A stretch of DNA of 41,924 nt from assembly GCF_034366625.1 (NCBI RefSeq), contig NZ_JAXMIH010000027.1:1-41924 (forward strand), written 5' to 3'. Made by a program: the position numbers and the translations under genes. The notes beneath the pieces were generated by a model. That model was not told where the DNA came from. It saw only the letters and a program-made list of their open reading frames with translations, and did no database searches. Of this stretch, positions 19,396-29,100 are shown piece after piece. Position 1 is the stretch's first letter. Every line of letters begins with the position of its first letter. This DNA is from Prosthecobacter sp. GTDB lineage: Bacteria; Verrucomicrobiota; Verrucomicrobiia; Verrucomicrobiales; Verrucomicrobiaceae.

Positions 19396-20650
19396 GCCAC
19401 CCTCTCCGATGACCGCTCTCACCACTCCCACCGCCTTCATCGACCACTGGTCCAAGGCGGAGTCCAATGAGCGGGCGAACTCGCAATCCTTCCTCATCGG
19501 CCTCACGCAGCTCCTCGGCGTCCCGCCGCCCTCGCACAATCACGCGGACGGCTACAGCTTTGAGTATCCGGTGAAGGTGCCGGGCGGGCAGAGCACGAAT
19601 TTCCTCGATCTCTACCGCCGTGCGCACTTCGTGCTCGAATCGAAGCAGTTCACCGCGCAGAAGCTGGAGCAGTCCGCCCTGGAAGCCGCCGCCATCGAGG
19701 CCGGGGCCATCGCGGGTGTGAAAAAGTCCGGCCCCGTGCGCGGCACCGGCTCCTGGGACGACGCCATGATCCGCGCCAAGGGCCAGGCGGAGCGCTATGT
19801 GCGCTCCCTGCCGGCCGAGGAGCCGAATCCGCCCTTCATCCTCGTCTGCGATGTGGGCCACAGCTTCGAGGTCTATGCCGACTTCACCCAGGCGGGGAAG
19901 GCCTACCTGCCGTTCCCCGACCCGCGCACCTTCCGCATCCAGCTCAAGGATCTGGAGCGCGAGGACATCCGCGAACGCCTGCGCCTCATCTGGACGAACC
20001 CCGCCGCGCTCGATCCCGCGAAGGTCAGCGCCGAGGTCACACGCGAGATCGCCGGTTATCTCGCCGAGCTGGCGAAGTCCCTCGAACAGGAAAAGCACGA
20101 CCCCGAAGTCGTCGCCCAGTTCCTCACGCGCTGCCTGTTCTGCATGTTCGCCGAAGACGTGGGCCTGCTGCCCGACCACGCCTTCACCGAGCTGTTGAAT
20201 TCCGTGCCGAAGGACGGCATCGGCTTCCCCGAGCTGCTCAGCACGCTGTTCCGTGAGATGAACACCGGCACCGGCAAGAGCATCTCCGTCGTGCTGCGCA
20301 AAAAGCTGCTCAAGTTCAATGGCGGCCTGTTTGCCGATGACATCGTGCTGCCCGTGAACGGCCTCCAGCTCGGCCTGCTCAAGCAGGCGGCCAGCAAGCA
20401 GTGGAAGAACGTCGAGCCCGCCATCTTCGGCACGCTGCTGGAGCGCGCCCTCGTGCCGGAGGAGCGCCACGCCCTCGGCGCGCACTTCACGCCGCGTGCG
20501 TATGTCGAGCGCCTCGTGCTGCCCACCGTCATCGAGCCGCTGCGCGAGGAATGGGAGAACGTCCGCGCCGCCGCCATCACCCATGCGCGTGCCGACGACC
20601 TCAAGAAGGCGCGCAAGGAGATCAACACCTTTCACGACAAGCTCTGCCAG

Positions 20651-20653
20651 GTT
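20651..20653 (+). other. Frameshift site in the type IIL gene (extra T)
   Basis: The sequence reads ccaggttgcgcgtgctcgat. With one T fewer the frame runs directly from FHDKLCQ into VRVLDPACGSGNF, a perfect methyltransferase motif I. There is no homopolymer or tandem tract here, so slippage-based phase variation is unlikely. A fixed mutation or a base-calling error are the two explanations. Confidence 0.85.
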
Positions 20654-22348
20654 GCGCGTGCTCGATCCCGCCTGCGGCAGCGGCAACTTTCTCTACGTCG
20701 CCTTGCAGCATCTCAAAATCCTCGAAGGCGAGGTGCTCGATGTCGGCTCGCAGTTCGGCGAGGACATGAAGCTCGAGCTGGAGACGCACACCATCGATCC
20801 CCACCAGTTCCTCGGCATCGAACTCAACCCGCGTGCCGCCTCCATCGCCGAACTCGTGCTGTGGATCGGCTACTTGCAGTGGCACTTCCGCATCCACGGC
20901 CAGCGCACCCCGCCGGAGCCGATCCTGCGCGCCTTCAAGAACATCGAGTGCCGCGACGCCGTGCTGGCCTATGACGGCGAGCCGCAGCCCCTGCGCGATG
21001 CCGACGGCAACATCCGCACCGTCTGGGATCGCCGCAGTCTCCGCATCGATCCCGTCACGAATCGCGAACTGCCGGATGAAACCAAACGCGTGCCGCTGCT
21101 CGCGTATGCCAAACCACGTCCCGCCCTCTGGCCCGCAGCCGATTACATCGTCGGCAATCCGCCCTTCATCGGCAAAGTGAAGGTGCGTGAGGATTTGGGC
21201 GACGGCTACGCGGAAACCTTGCGTGCCGCGTATCCCGACGTGCCCGACTCCGCCGACTTCGTGCTCTACTGGTGGCACAAGGCCGCCGAACTCGTCCGCA
21301 CTGGCAAAGCACAGCGCTTCGGTCTCATCACCACCAACAGCCTGCGCCAGACCTTCGCCCGCCGCGTGGTGCAGCTTCATCTCAGCGCCAAACCGCCGCT
21401 CTCCCTCGCCTTCGCCATCCCCGATCACCCGTGGGTGGACACGGCTGAAGGTGCCGCCGTGCGCATCGCCATGACCGTGGGTGTCGCGGGTGAGAGCGAA
21501 GGCGATTTGCTCGAAGTCACGGAAGAGGAACCGCACGACGATGGCTCGTCCATCGTGAAGTTTGCGCCGACGAAGCACGGCAAGATCTTTGGCGATCTAA
21601 CCGTCGGTTCTAACATTTCGAATATCACTCCGCTCAAGGCAAACTATGGATTGGCAAATCCTGGTGTGCAGCTTTCAGGACAAGGCTTTGTGGTCACGCC
21701 TGAAGAACTTACAGGCTTAGCAGGCAGTACAAGGTCTGCTTTATTACGCCCCTACATCACCGGTCGCGATCTGATGCAAGAAACACGCGAGCTGTATGTG
21801 ATTGATACGATTGGACTGACCGTCGAAGAGCTCCGCACAAAGTATCCAGATGCTTTTCAACGTCTCTATGATCGTGTGCGGCCAGAGAGGCTCACGAATG
21901 CTCGCGAGAAGTATCGAACCGACTGGTGGATCCATGCTGAGCCTCGGGGGCGCTTCCGTGAAGCACTCAAAGGACTTGATCGCTTTATAGTCACGTCACG
22001 AACAGCGAGGCATCGCGTGTTTCAATTCGTGAGCTCGGAGTATCTCCCTGAGAGCAAGGTGTTGGTGATGGCGTTCGACGATGGTTTCGCTCTTGGCGTG
22101 CTCTCATCACACGTCCATGTGGTGTTTGCGAACGCTGCGGGAGGATGGCTTGGTGTTGGCAACGACTCCACTTACAATCACTCCGATTGCATGGAGAAGT
22201 TTCCATTTCCGTTGTGCGGAGAAGCGGAACAGGAGCGCATCCGGGCCGTGGCGGAGGAGCTCGACGCGCACCGCAAGCGCGTGCAGGCCCAGCATCCCGG
22301 CCTGACGCTGACCGGGATGTACAACGTGCTGGAGAAGCTCAGGAGTAT

Positions 22349-22411
22349 TGTAGTTCCGCCTTCAGGCGGTGCCTTGGAGTCCCCAGAACCGCCTCAAGGC
22401 GGGACTACAAT
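22349..22411. repeat. REP-like inverted repeat inserted in frame in the type IIL gene
   Basis: Two 22-base arms (22349-22370 beginning ttgtagttccgcctt, and 22390-22411 ending ggactacaa) are inverted copies with 20 of 22 positions matching, around a 19-bp loop. It is read in frame as VVPPSGGALESPEPPQGGTT, a proline/glycine-rich insert between the target-recognition region and the C-terminal part. Typical of REP or MITE-like palindromes. Confidence 0.75.
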
Positions 22412-22639
22412 GCCCAAGCCCGCCGCCCTGACCGACAAAGAACGCCTCATCCACGACCGTGGCCTCGTCTCTCTGCTCAAACAACTCCACGACGACCTCG
22501 ACGCCGCCGTGTGCGCCGCCTACGGCTGGCCCACGACGCTGACCGACGCCGAAATCCTCAGCCGCCTCGTCACCCTCAACGCCCAACGCGCCGCCGATGA
22601 GCAACGCGGCGTCATCCACTGGCTGCGGCCGGAGTATCA

Positions 22640-22751
22640 GAGCCAAGGGCCAAGAGCGAAGGGCGAAGAGTCTGATGAGCTGCCGCTCAAGCAGGAGAAG
22701 GGGGCGAAGGCCAAATCTGGCTCTACGCCCTCCGCCCTAAGCTCTAAGCCC
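22640..22751. repeat. Second in-frame imperfect inverted repeat in the type IIL gene
   Basis: Arms 22640-22670 (gagccaagggccaagagcga...) and 22721-22751 (ctctacgccctccgccct...) are inverted copies matching at about 22 of 31 positions, 50 bp apart. They encode a lysine/serine-rich linker. The end ccctaagctctaagccc resembles ccccaagctccaagcca inside the PSD1 gene at 29544-29560. Confidence 0.6.
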
Positions 22752-22956
22752 GTGCGGCAGCCCTGGCCGAAGCCGCTGGCCGAACGCATCCGCGCGACGG
22801 AACAGGCGCTGCATGCGGCGGGCCAAGCCGTCACCGCTGAAGAACTCACCCAATCCTTCTCCCGCGCCAAGGCGGCGGATTTGCAGGAGATTCTGGAGAG
22901 CTGGGTGACGCTGGGCAGAGCGCGGCAGGATGGGGAGAGGTTTGCGGTGTGATGGA

Positions 22957-22980
22957 GCGCGGGCCTCCGAGCCCGCAGCA
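22957..22980 (+). repeat. Hairpin with CTCCGA loop after the type IIL gene (copy 1)
   Basis: The stem gcgggc/gcccgc (22959-22964 with 22971-22976) encloses the loop ctccga. It starts 6 bp after the stop at 22952. A second copy lies after the DUF1080 stop (33842-33859), with the same loop and a different but still paired stem. There is no U-run, so a simple intrinsic terminator is not shown. Confidence 0.6.
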
Positions 22981-23096
22981 CTCCGCCCCCCAAGACGTCG
23001 AGTGTTCATGCCAATGTCTTTTCTGCGACGTCCTGCTGCGAGCACCACCGCATGAAAAAGCTGGAGCGTTTCCCTCCTTGCTGCTAGCCTCCGGTC

Positions 23097-23306
23097 ATGA
23101 GCAAGACACTCACCAAACGTCCCACCGTCGGCGCACGCCTCGCCACGCTCGAAACTGAATTTGAAGTGCTGCGTGACAAAGTGCTGGGCCTCGCGCCAGT
23201 GGCGAAGGACTGGCGCAGCACAGTGGGTGTGCTGCCGGATGATGCCATGACCCGCCGGGCCTTCAAAGCGGGAGCGCAGTGGCGCAAAGGACGGAAAACC
23301 CGCTGA
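23097..23306 (+). CDS. Putative antitoxin (VapB-like position)
   Basis: A 69-residue basic protein: MSKTLTKRPTVGARLATLETE, a helix with LETEFEVLRDKVLGL that could be a short coiled coil, and a C-terminal basic tail RRAFKAGAQWRKGRKTR. Its size and its place, ending 5 bp before the PIN-domain gene, match a toxin-antitoxin antitoxin that would bind and inhibit the toxin and repress the operon. No classical AbrB or RHH fold is recognisable to me, so the call rests on context. No Shine-Dalgarno is seen. Confidence 0.65.
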   Translation: MSKTLTKRPTVGARLATLETEFEVLRDKVLGLAPVAKDWRSTVGVLPDDAMTRRAFKAGAQWRKGRKTR

Positions 23307-23311
23307 ATGCC

Positions 23312-23731
23312 ATGCTGGTGCTCGACACGGATCACCTGAGCGAGCTGGAAGTGCGCTCACCCGCCGGGACGAGACTGCTGGCCAGGCTGGAACAAGCCCA
23401 CGATGATGCGTTCATCACCGCCGTGACCTGTGAGGAGCAACTGCGCGGCTGGCTGGTGGAAATCAAACGTCACGCCAAGCCCCGCAGCCAGATCACCGCG
23501 TATGCGCGCTTGATCCGCACGGTCGAATCCCATGCGCGCTGGCCGATCTTGCTGCTGGATGAGGAGTCGGTGGCTGAATACGAGGCCCTGGAGAAAAAGC
23601 GTGTCCGCATCGGCACGAACGACCTCAAAATCGCCGCCATCTCACTGGCACATGATGCCACGCTGCTGACCCGCAACGTGGTGGACTTTGGCAAAGTTCC
23701 CGGCCTGAAATTCGAGAACTGGCTGGAGTAG
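23312..23731 (+). CDS. vapC: PIN-domain toxin, VapC family
   Basis: A 139-residue PIN-domain ribonuclease. The four acidic metal-binding positions are all present: D5 in MLVLDTDHLSE, E41 in TCEEQLRGW, D104 in GTNDLKIAAIS and D125 in TRNVVDFGKVPG. VapC toxins cut RNA (often tRNA or rRNA) when the antitoxin is lost. The C-terminus VPGLKFENWLE is typical. The ATG 23312 lies 5 bp after the antitoxin stop; an upstream frame start at 23279 overlaps the antitoxin and adds a non-homologous tail. Confidence 0.85.
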   Translation: MLVLDTDHLSELEVRSPAGTRLLARLEQAHDDAFITAVTCEEQLRGWLVEIKRHAKPRSQITAYARLIRTVESHARWPILLLDEESVAEYEALEKKRVRIGTNDLKIAAISLAHDATLLTRNVVDFGKVPGLKFENWLE

Positions 23732-23788
23732 GCCGACTGCCGCCATCCTGCTTGACGCTCATGCGGCCAATCCTCATGATGCGCGACC

Positions 23789-24649
23789 ATGCTGACACGC
23801 ACACTCTTTGCCGTTCATTTTGCGCTCTCATTCTCTGTTCTGGCAGTGGATGACTACCAACTCGGTCCGCTCTCCCAGGAAAACCCGGCGGTGCCGAAGG
23901 GGAAGGTGATTCCGATGCCGGTGCATGAGTCGAAGATCTATGCGGGGACGAAGCGTGACTGGTGGATCTATGTGCCAGCGCAGTACAAGCCGGAGCAACC
24001 AGCGAACCTGATGGTCTTTCAGGACGGGCATGACTACGTCGGTGTGAAGGGCGCGTGGCGCGTGCCGGTGGTGTTCGACAATCTCATCGCCAGCGGGGAC
24101 ATGCGGCCCACCATCGCGATCTTCATCAATCCGGGCCACCTTGGCGACACGAAGCCGCCGAGCGCGTGGAAGAACAACAACCGTGGCAAGGAGTACAACA
24201 CGCTGGGCGACACGTATGCGCGCTTCCTGCTCGAAGAAATCATCCCGCAGGTGCAGAAGGACTACAAGCTGACGGACAACCCGGAAGGCTGGGCCATCGC
24301 GGGAGCGAGCAGCGGGGCGATCTGCGCCTTCACCGTGGCCTGGGAGCGGCCGGACAAGTTCCGCAAAGTGTTCTCCACCATCGGCAGCTACGTCGATCTG
24401 GCGGGCGGGCATGTGTATCCCTCGATCATCCGCCTGACGGAGCGCAAACCGCTGCGCATCTACCTGCAAGATGGCAGCAGCGATCTGGACAATCCCTTTG
24501 GCAACTGGCCGCTGGCGAACCAGCAGATGGCCAAGGCGCTGGCCTACCAACAGTATGATTTCACCTTCGCCTTTGGCGATGGCGCGCATAACAGCAAGCA
24601 TGGCGCGAGCCTCTTCCCGGAGGCGATGAAATGGCTGTGGCGGAAGTAG
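23789..24649 (+). CDS. Secreted esterase, alpha/beta hydrolase of the esterase-D/enterochelin-esterase type
   Basis: A 286-residue protein with a signal peptide (about 1-19, cut before VDDYQ). The core follows the esterase D/Fes pattern: WIYVPAQYKPEQPANLMVFQDG (oxyanion strand), AIAGASSGAICAF with the nucleophile S174 in GxSxG, LRIYLQDGSSDLDN near the acid, and FGDGAHNSKHGA with the catalytic His. Such enzymes hydrolyse carbohydrate esters or similar substrates outside the cell. The gene stands alone, converging on the L,D-transpeptidase gene; a small GC hairpin (gccgcgtgcggc, 24670-24681) lies between the two stop codons. Confidence 0.8.
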   Translation: MLTRTLFAVHFALSFSVLAVDDYQLGPLSQENPAVPKGKVIPMPVHESKIYAGTKRDWWIYVPAQYKPEQPANLMVFQDGHDYVGVKGAWRVPVVFDNLIASGDMRPTIAIFINPGHLGDTKPPSAWKNNNRGKEYNTLGDTYARFLLEEIIPQVQKDYKLTDNPEGWAIAGASSGAICAFTVAWERPDKFRKVFSTIGSYVDLAGGHVYPSIIRLTERKPLRIYLQDGSSDLDNPFGNWPLANQQMAKALAYQQYDFTFAFGDGAHNSKHGASLFPEAMKWLWRK

Positions 24650-24706
24650 CTTCGGCATGATCCGCCGAGGCCGCGTGCGGCAGCTCTGAATCGAGCACGA
24701 TTCCGC

Positions 24707-25783
24707 CTACTTCTTCCCAAAGAGCCACTTGAAGAAGCCACGCTTGGGCGGCTCGGGAGGCGGCGGCAGCGGAATGGCTTTTTTGGCGATCACGGGCCGG
24801 GGATCAGGCGGCGGGCCTTCGATGGTGACGGTCATGCCCTGGCTGATCAGCTTGACGAGCCGCACGACATCCCAGTTGGCGGTGCGCATGCAGCCGTGGC
24901 TGGCGCTGCGGCCGATGGTCTGCGGTTGGTTGGTGCCATGGATGCCGATGCCGGCGCGGTTGAGGCCGATCCACATGACGCCAACAGGATTGTTCGGGCC
25001 AATGGGCAGCTCGTAGAAGTTCCCGCTGCGCACACCGTACTCGAGCACGCTTTTGTCCCAGCGGAAGGTAGGCAACTGCGTGATGCCGACGATGCGCCAA
25101 GTGCCGGGGGGCGTGGCGAGGTGGCCGCTGCCGGGGGTGATGGGCAGACTGGCGAGCAGCTTCTCGCCTTCCCACAGGCCGAGCAGCTTCTCGCGCGTGT
25201 CGATCTTGATGATGCGGGTCTGATACTCGGGAACTTCGGGCAGTTTGGGCACCTCGGTGAGCTGCTCGATGAGGAAAGGCTGCACGGTGGGGACTTTGAC
25301 GACGTCGCCAGGCTTGAGGGCGCTGAGCTTGAGCGGGCGGTTGATGAACTCGAGGAGTTCGGGCGCGCTGTGAAAGCGCTCGGTCAGGAACTCCAGCAGC
25401 GAGTCGTAGGGCAGGTACTTTTTCCGGCTCTGCGCGGAGGGCTGGCGGGGCAGGTCGCCGACGAAGGTGAGGTCTTCGGGGCGGATGGTGTAGGTGGTGT
25501 AAGTCTCCGGCACGCTGGCGAGGTCCAGGGTGTGCGCTTCAAGCTCGGTCTCGGGGAAACCCTGCGCGCGTTGGTAACGCTTGAGGGCCTTGGTGGTGAA
25601 CTCGCCGGGACGGCCGTCGAGCTTGCCGGGACCGAAGAGCTGCGTGTCGAGGAAGATCTGGAGACGCAGGATGTCCTCGATGGGTTCCGGTGCCGGGGGC
25701 AACGGATCGGGGATGACGATGGCCGACGCGGAGGCGCCGGCGAGCACCAGCAGGAGTAGAGCGGAGGCGAACGGATGTTTCAT
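24707..25783 (-). CDS. L,D-transpeptidase (YkuD domain) with peptidoglycan-binding-like N-terminus
   Basis: About 358 residues. A signal peptide (MKHPFASALLLLVLAGASASA) is followed by a peptidoglycan-binding-1-like segment (LQIFLDTQLFGPGKLDGRPG...TTKALKRYQRAQGFP). The C-terminal YkuD catalytic domain has HGTNQPQTIGRSASHGCMRT, giving the HxxxxxxxxxxxxSHGCxR motif with catalytic Cys at about 298. The enzyme makes 3-3 cross-links or attaches proteins to peptidoglycan in the periplasm. The tail is proline-rich then basic (PPPPEPPKRGFFKWLFGKK). The start at 25783 is chosen over 25846 because it begins the signal peptide. Confidence 0.88.
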   Translation of the reverse strand: MKHPFASALLLLVLAGASASAIVIPDPLPPAPEPIEDILRLQIFLDTQLFGPGKLDGRPGEFTTKALKRYQRAQGFPETELEAHTLDLASVPETYTTYTIRPEDLTFVGDLPRQPSAQSRKKYLPYDSLLEFLTERFHSAPELLEFINRPLKLSALKPGDVVKVPTVQPFLIEQLTEVPKLPEVPEYQTRIIKIDTREKLLGLWEGEKLLASLPITPGSGHLATPPGTWRIVGITQLPTFRWDKSVLEYGVRSGNFYELPIGPNNPVGVMWIGLNRAGIGIHGTNQPQTIGRSASHGCMRTANWDVVRLVKLISQGMTVTIEGPPPDPRPVIAKKAIPLPPPPEPPKRGFFKWLFGKK

Positions 25784-26044
25784 GGGGACGGGGGGAACGA
25801 CAACCAGGTGGAGATCAAACGGCCTTCGTCGGTTTCCATAGCGCAAGAGCGCGGTGACGCAAGAGGTGGGGATGACAAATGGGAAAAGTGTAAAACGGAA
25901 GGCAGAGAGCGGCTTCCTAGATTCCCCCCTTCCTCATGACTCGTGCCATCGATGAACTCTTTTTCTTTGGATGCCTTGGGCCAAGATTCTGGAGGTTGGT
26001 AAGGACTCCATAAGCAGACACTCCTGGAGTAGCATCCGCTCGAT
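25784..26044. other. Intergenic stretch without a convincing gene
   Basis: Together with 26045-26110 this forms the 327-bp gap between the divergent L,D-transpeptidase and PSD1 genes. One 25-codon frame at 25936 (MTRAIDELFFFGCLG... ending in TAA at 26011-26013) looks protein-like and might be the start of a decayed gene, but nothing follows it. No clear promoter was found for the transpeptidase. Confidence 0.4.
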
Positions 26045-26071
26045 TGATCCCCTCACTAAAGTGGGGTGCCA
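26045..26071 (+). promoter_or_regulatory. Shared upstream element before the PSD1 gene
   Basis: The element tgatcccctcac-taaa-gtggggtgcca contains a small inverted repeat (cccctcac with gtgggg, loop taaa). A close copy lies at 31175-31200 before the second DUF1501 gene. In both places a ttgatag string follows 35-37 bp downstream (here 26100-26106) and begins exactly 11 bp before the ATG. Confidence 0.55.
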
Positions 26072-26110
26072 AAATGCTGAAACCAGTCCCAAATAGTCGT
26101 TGATAGCAGC

Positions 26111-29100
26111 ATGACGCGCCAGTCCTTCACCCTCTTCCTCCTATCCCTCGCATTCGCCCCTTCCGCTTTCACCCAAAACGACAGCAACGCGGGCAATGAC
26201 ATTTCCGACAAGGTCGTCGCCAAGCCGGTCATGCAGTGGAGCTTCGCTGACGCCACGGAACCCGGCCCGCGCGCGCCGACGTATCCCGGCTTCGCCAAGG
26301 ACAACACGGCCATTCGTTTCATCGGCGATGGCAAAAAGGCGCTGAAGGTCGCGGACAGCGAGGAACTGCGCTTCGGCCTGAACGAAACGATCACGCTCGA
26401 AGCCTGGGTGAAGGCTCCTGGAGCCAGCGGCACGCCTTACATCATCGGCAAAGGACGCCTCGGCACGAAGGAGTTCGGCGCAGAAAACCAAAACTACGCG
26501 CTGCGTCTGCAAACAGCGAAGGGCGGAGCACAGATCGGCTTCCTGTTCCACAGCGCCGATGTTCCTGGCAAAAAGGGCGACTGGCATCGCTGGTGGTCAA
26601 AGGACACCATGCCGCTGCAAGGCTGGCACCACATCGCGGTGACCTACACGTTCGGAAAACTCAAAAGCATCAAGGGCTTCATCGACGGCCAGCCCACCGA
26701 CGGCGTCTGGGACATGGGCGGCGAGACAGATCGTGCTCCAGTGACCGATGGCGACGCGCTCATGATCGGCAGCGGTTCCACCCTGGCCTCCTCGCATTCG
26801 CTCAATGGCTGGCTTGATGAAGTGGCGATCTATCGCGGTGCCATCGACACCGATGCGCTCAAAGCGAAGTATCAATTCGTTCCACCACCGCCTCCCATCG
26901 CGAAAAAACAGGTGCCCGCAGGCCGCGTGCTCGTGCAATTGGCCGAAGAAGGCATGCCCGACTCGAATGCGTGGCCCAGCGAGCCGCCCAAGGTCGCCGA
27001 GACCTACACGGAGGACGTGCTTGGCTTCCTCGACGTGCCGCAGAAATATGTCGATACCGGTGTGCGCGGCGAACGTCACGTGCCCTTCCTGCTGCGTGCC
27101 GCTGCCAGCGTGACCTTCCCGAAAGGCAAGCATCGCCTCCTGCTGCGTGCTCGTGGTGCCACAAATCTCTACATCGACGGCAAAACCATCCTCACCACGC
27201 CTTTCCCGCCGAGCGACAGCGACGGCCATCACCTCGTGGCAGATCAGAAAGACTATCTCGACCTCGGTACTGACTTCCGCTTCGCCCCGCCGGGCAATCG
27301 CGAATCGTGGTGTGAGTTTGAAGGCACCGGCAAGCCGCAGTTCATCGTGCTGGAGACGGTGGTCGGCAGTTTCGCCGGTAAAAGCATGCGTCGTCCCGAA
27401 CTCGGCGAAACCGTCGTCGCTTGGTCGAAACAGGGCACTGAAACCTGGCAGCTCGTCACCGCTGGCAAACGCGAAGTGGCCTACAACGACGCTGGCTGGG
27501 CCGAATACGAGAAGGAACGCACCGCGCACTACGATGTCGTGAATGCGAAGAAGCGTGCCGAACTGCGTGCGAAGTCGGATCCATATTGGGCAAAGCGCCG
27601 CGAGGCCACGAAGGCATGGTTCGCGAAAGCGGAGCCTGTGAAGGTGCCCGAACTGCCGAAGAACTTCCCCGCCAGCAACGAGATCGATCATTTCATCGCC
27701 GCGCGCATCGACGGCGTGAAGGAACAGGACTCGCACAAAGGCAGCATCGACTATTTCAAAGATGTGATGCCCATTCTTGAGGCCAAATGCAACGAATGCC
27801 ATCGCGGCGCGAAGGCCAAGGGCGGCCTGCATCTCGATTCACTGACCGACGCGCTCAAAGGCGGCAAATCCGACGGTGCCGCCGTCGAGCCTGGCAAACC
27901 GGATCACAGCGCCATCATCGCCCGCATCACCTCCGACGATGAAGACGAAGTCATGCCGCCGAAAGGCAAGCCGCTAACCAAGGACGAGATCGCTTTGCTC
28001 ACCACCTGGATCAAGGAAGGCGCTCACTGGCCTGACATCCGCGCTGATCACCTCACACTCACGCCTTTGACCGATGATCTGAACTTCCTACGCCGTGTCA
28101 CCATCGACACCATCGGCGTCGTGCCGACGCTGGCAGAGATCGAGGCATTCCAAAAGAATCCCGACCGCAAAGCTGCCATCGACCGCCTGTTGAATGACCC
28201 GCGCTGGGCTGACAATTGGATGGGCTACTGGCAAGACGTGCTCGCCGAAAACCCGAACATCCTCAATCCCACACTCAACAACACTGGCCCCTTCCGCTGG
28301 TGGCTTTACGAGTCGCTGAAGGACAACAAGCCGATGGATTTCTTCGTCACCGAACTCCTGCGCATGAAGGGCAGCGAGCGTCTCGGCGGACCAGCCGGCT
28401 TTGGCACTGCATCGCAGAACGATGTGCCGATGGCCGCGAAAGGAACCATCGTCAGCACCGCCTTCCTCGGTGTAGAAATGAAATGCGCACGCTGCCACGA
28501 CTCGCCCACCGGTAAATCCTTGCAGCAAGACCTCTTCGAACTCGCCGCCATGCTCGGCACGAAAGAAATCGAAGTGCCGAAGACCAGTAGCGTGCCGATG
28601 GACAAGATCCACGCCGGTGGCCGCAAACCGCTCATTCAGGTCACACTCATGCCTGGCACCAAAGTGCAGCCGAAGTGGCCCTTTGCCGAGTTCTGCGACG
28701 AGTCCGCTGGCAAACTCGCCGAAGATCCGAAGGACACACGCGACGTACTCGCCGCCATGATCACCGCGCCGCAGAACGAGCGCTTCGCGCAAGTCACCGC
28801 CAATCGCATCTGGTCCCGCTTCATGGGCCGTGGCATCGTCGAGCCCGTAGAAGATTGGGAGAAAGGCAAACCCACGCATCCAGAACTCATCCAGTGGCTC
28901 GGTCGCGAATTCGTGCGCGGCGGTTACGATGTGAAAAACCTCGCCCGTCTCATCTTGAACAGCCACGCCTACCAACGCGCCACCGATCCCGAGTTAAAAC
29001 AAACCAGCCCGCTCTACACTTCCCCTGCCCCGCGTCGTCTCCAGGCCGAGCAGATCGTGGACTCATTGTTCGCCGCCACCGGCAAGCCTTTCCACACCGA

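Larger units (their letters stand above)
19409..22952 (+). pseudogene. MmeI-like type IIL restriction-modification enzyme, broken by a +1 frameshift
   Basis: One gene split over two frames: 19409 to about 20652, then about 20653 to 22952 one frame over. Restored, it is about 1,180 residues in MmeI order. The N-terminal nuclease part has FLDLYRRAHFVLESKQF (E-S-K of the PD-ExK type). A helical spacer contains ALGAHFTPRAYVERLVLP. The N6-adenine methyltransferase has RVLDPACGSGNFLYVALQHL (motif I), FLGIELNPRAA and IVGNPPFIG (motif IV). A target-recognition region (about 21600-22230) and a C-terminal part follow. Type IIL enzymes cut and methylate with one polypeptide. Deleting one T at 20652/20653 restores Q-V-R-V-L-D-P. 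The C-terminal region also carries two inverted repeats read in frame. Start ATG 19409; a TTG at 19394 is possible. Confidence 0.85.

Noticed and set aside
20645..20660. Phase-variable switch in the type IIL gene
   Set aside because: No homopolymer or short tandem repeat at the site.
19358..20686. 442-codon minus frame over the type IIL gene
   Set aside because: Antisense shadow of the conserved nuclease and spacer region.
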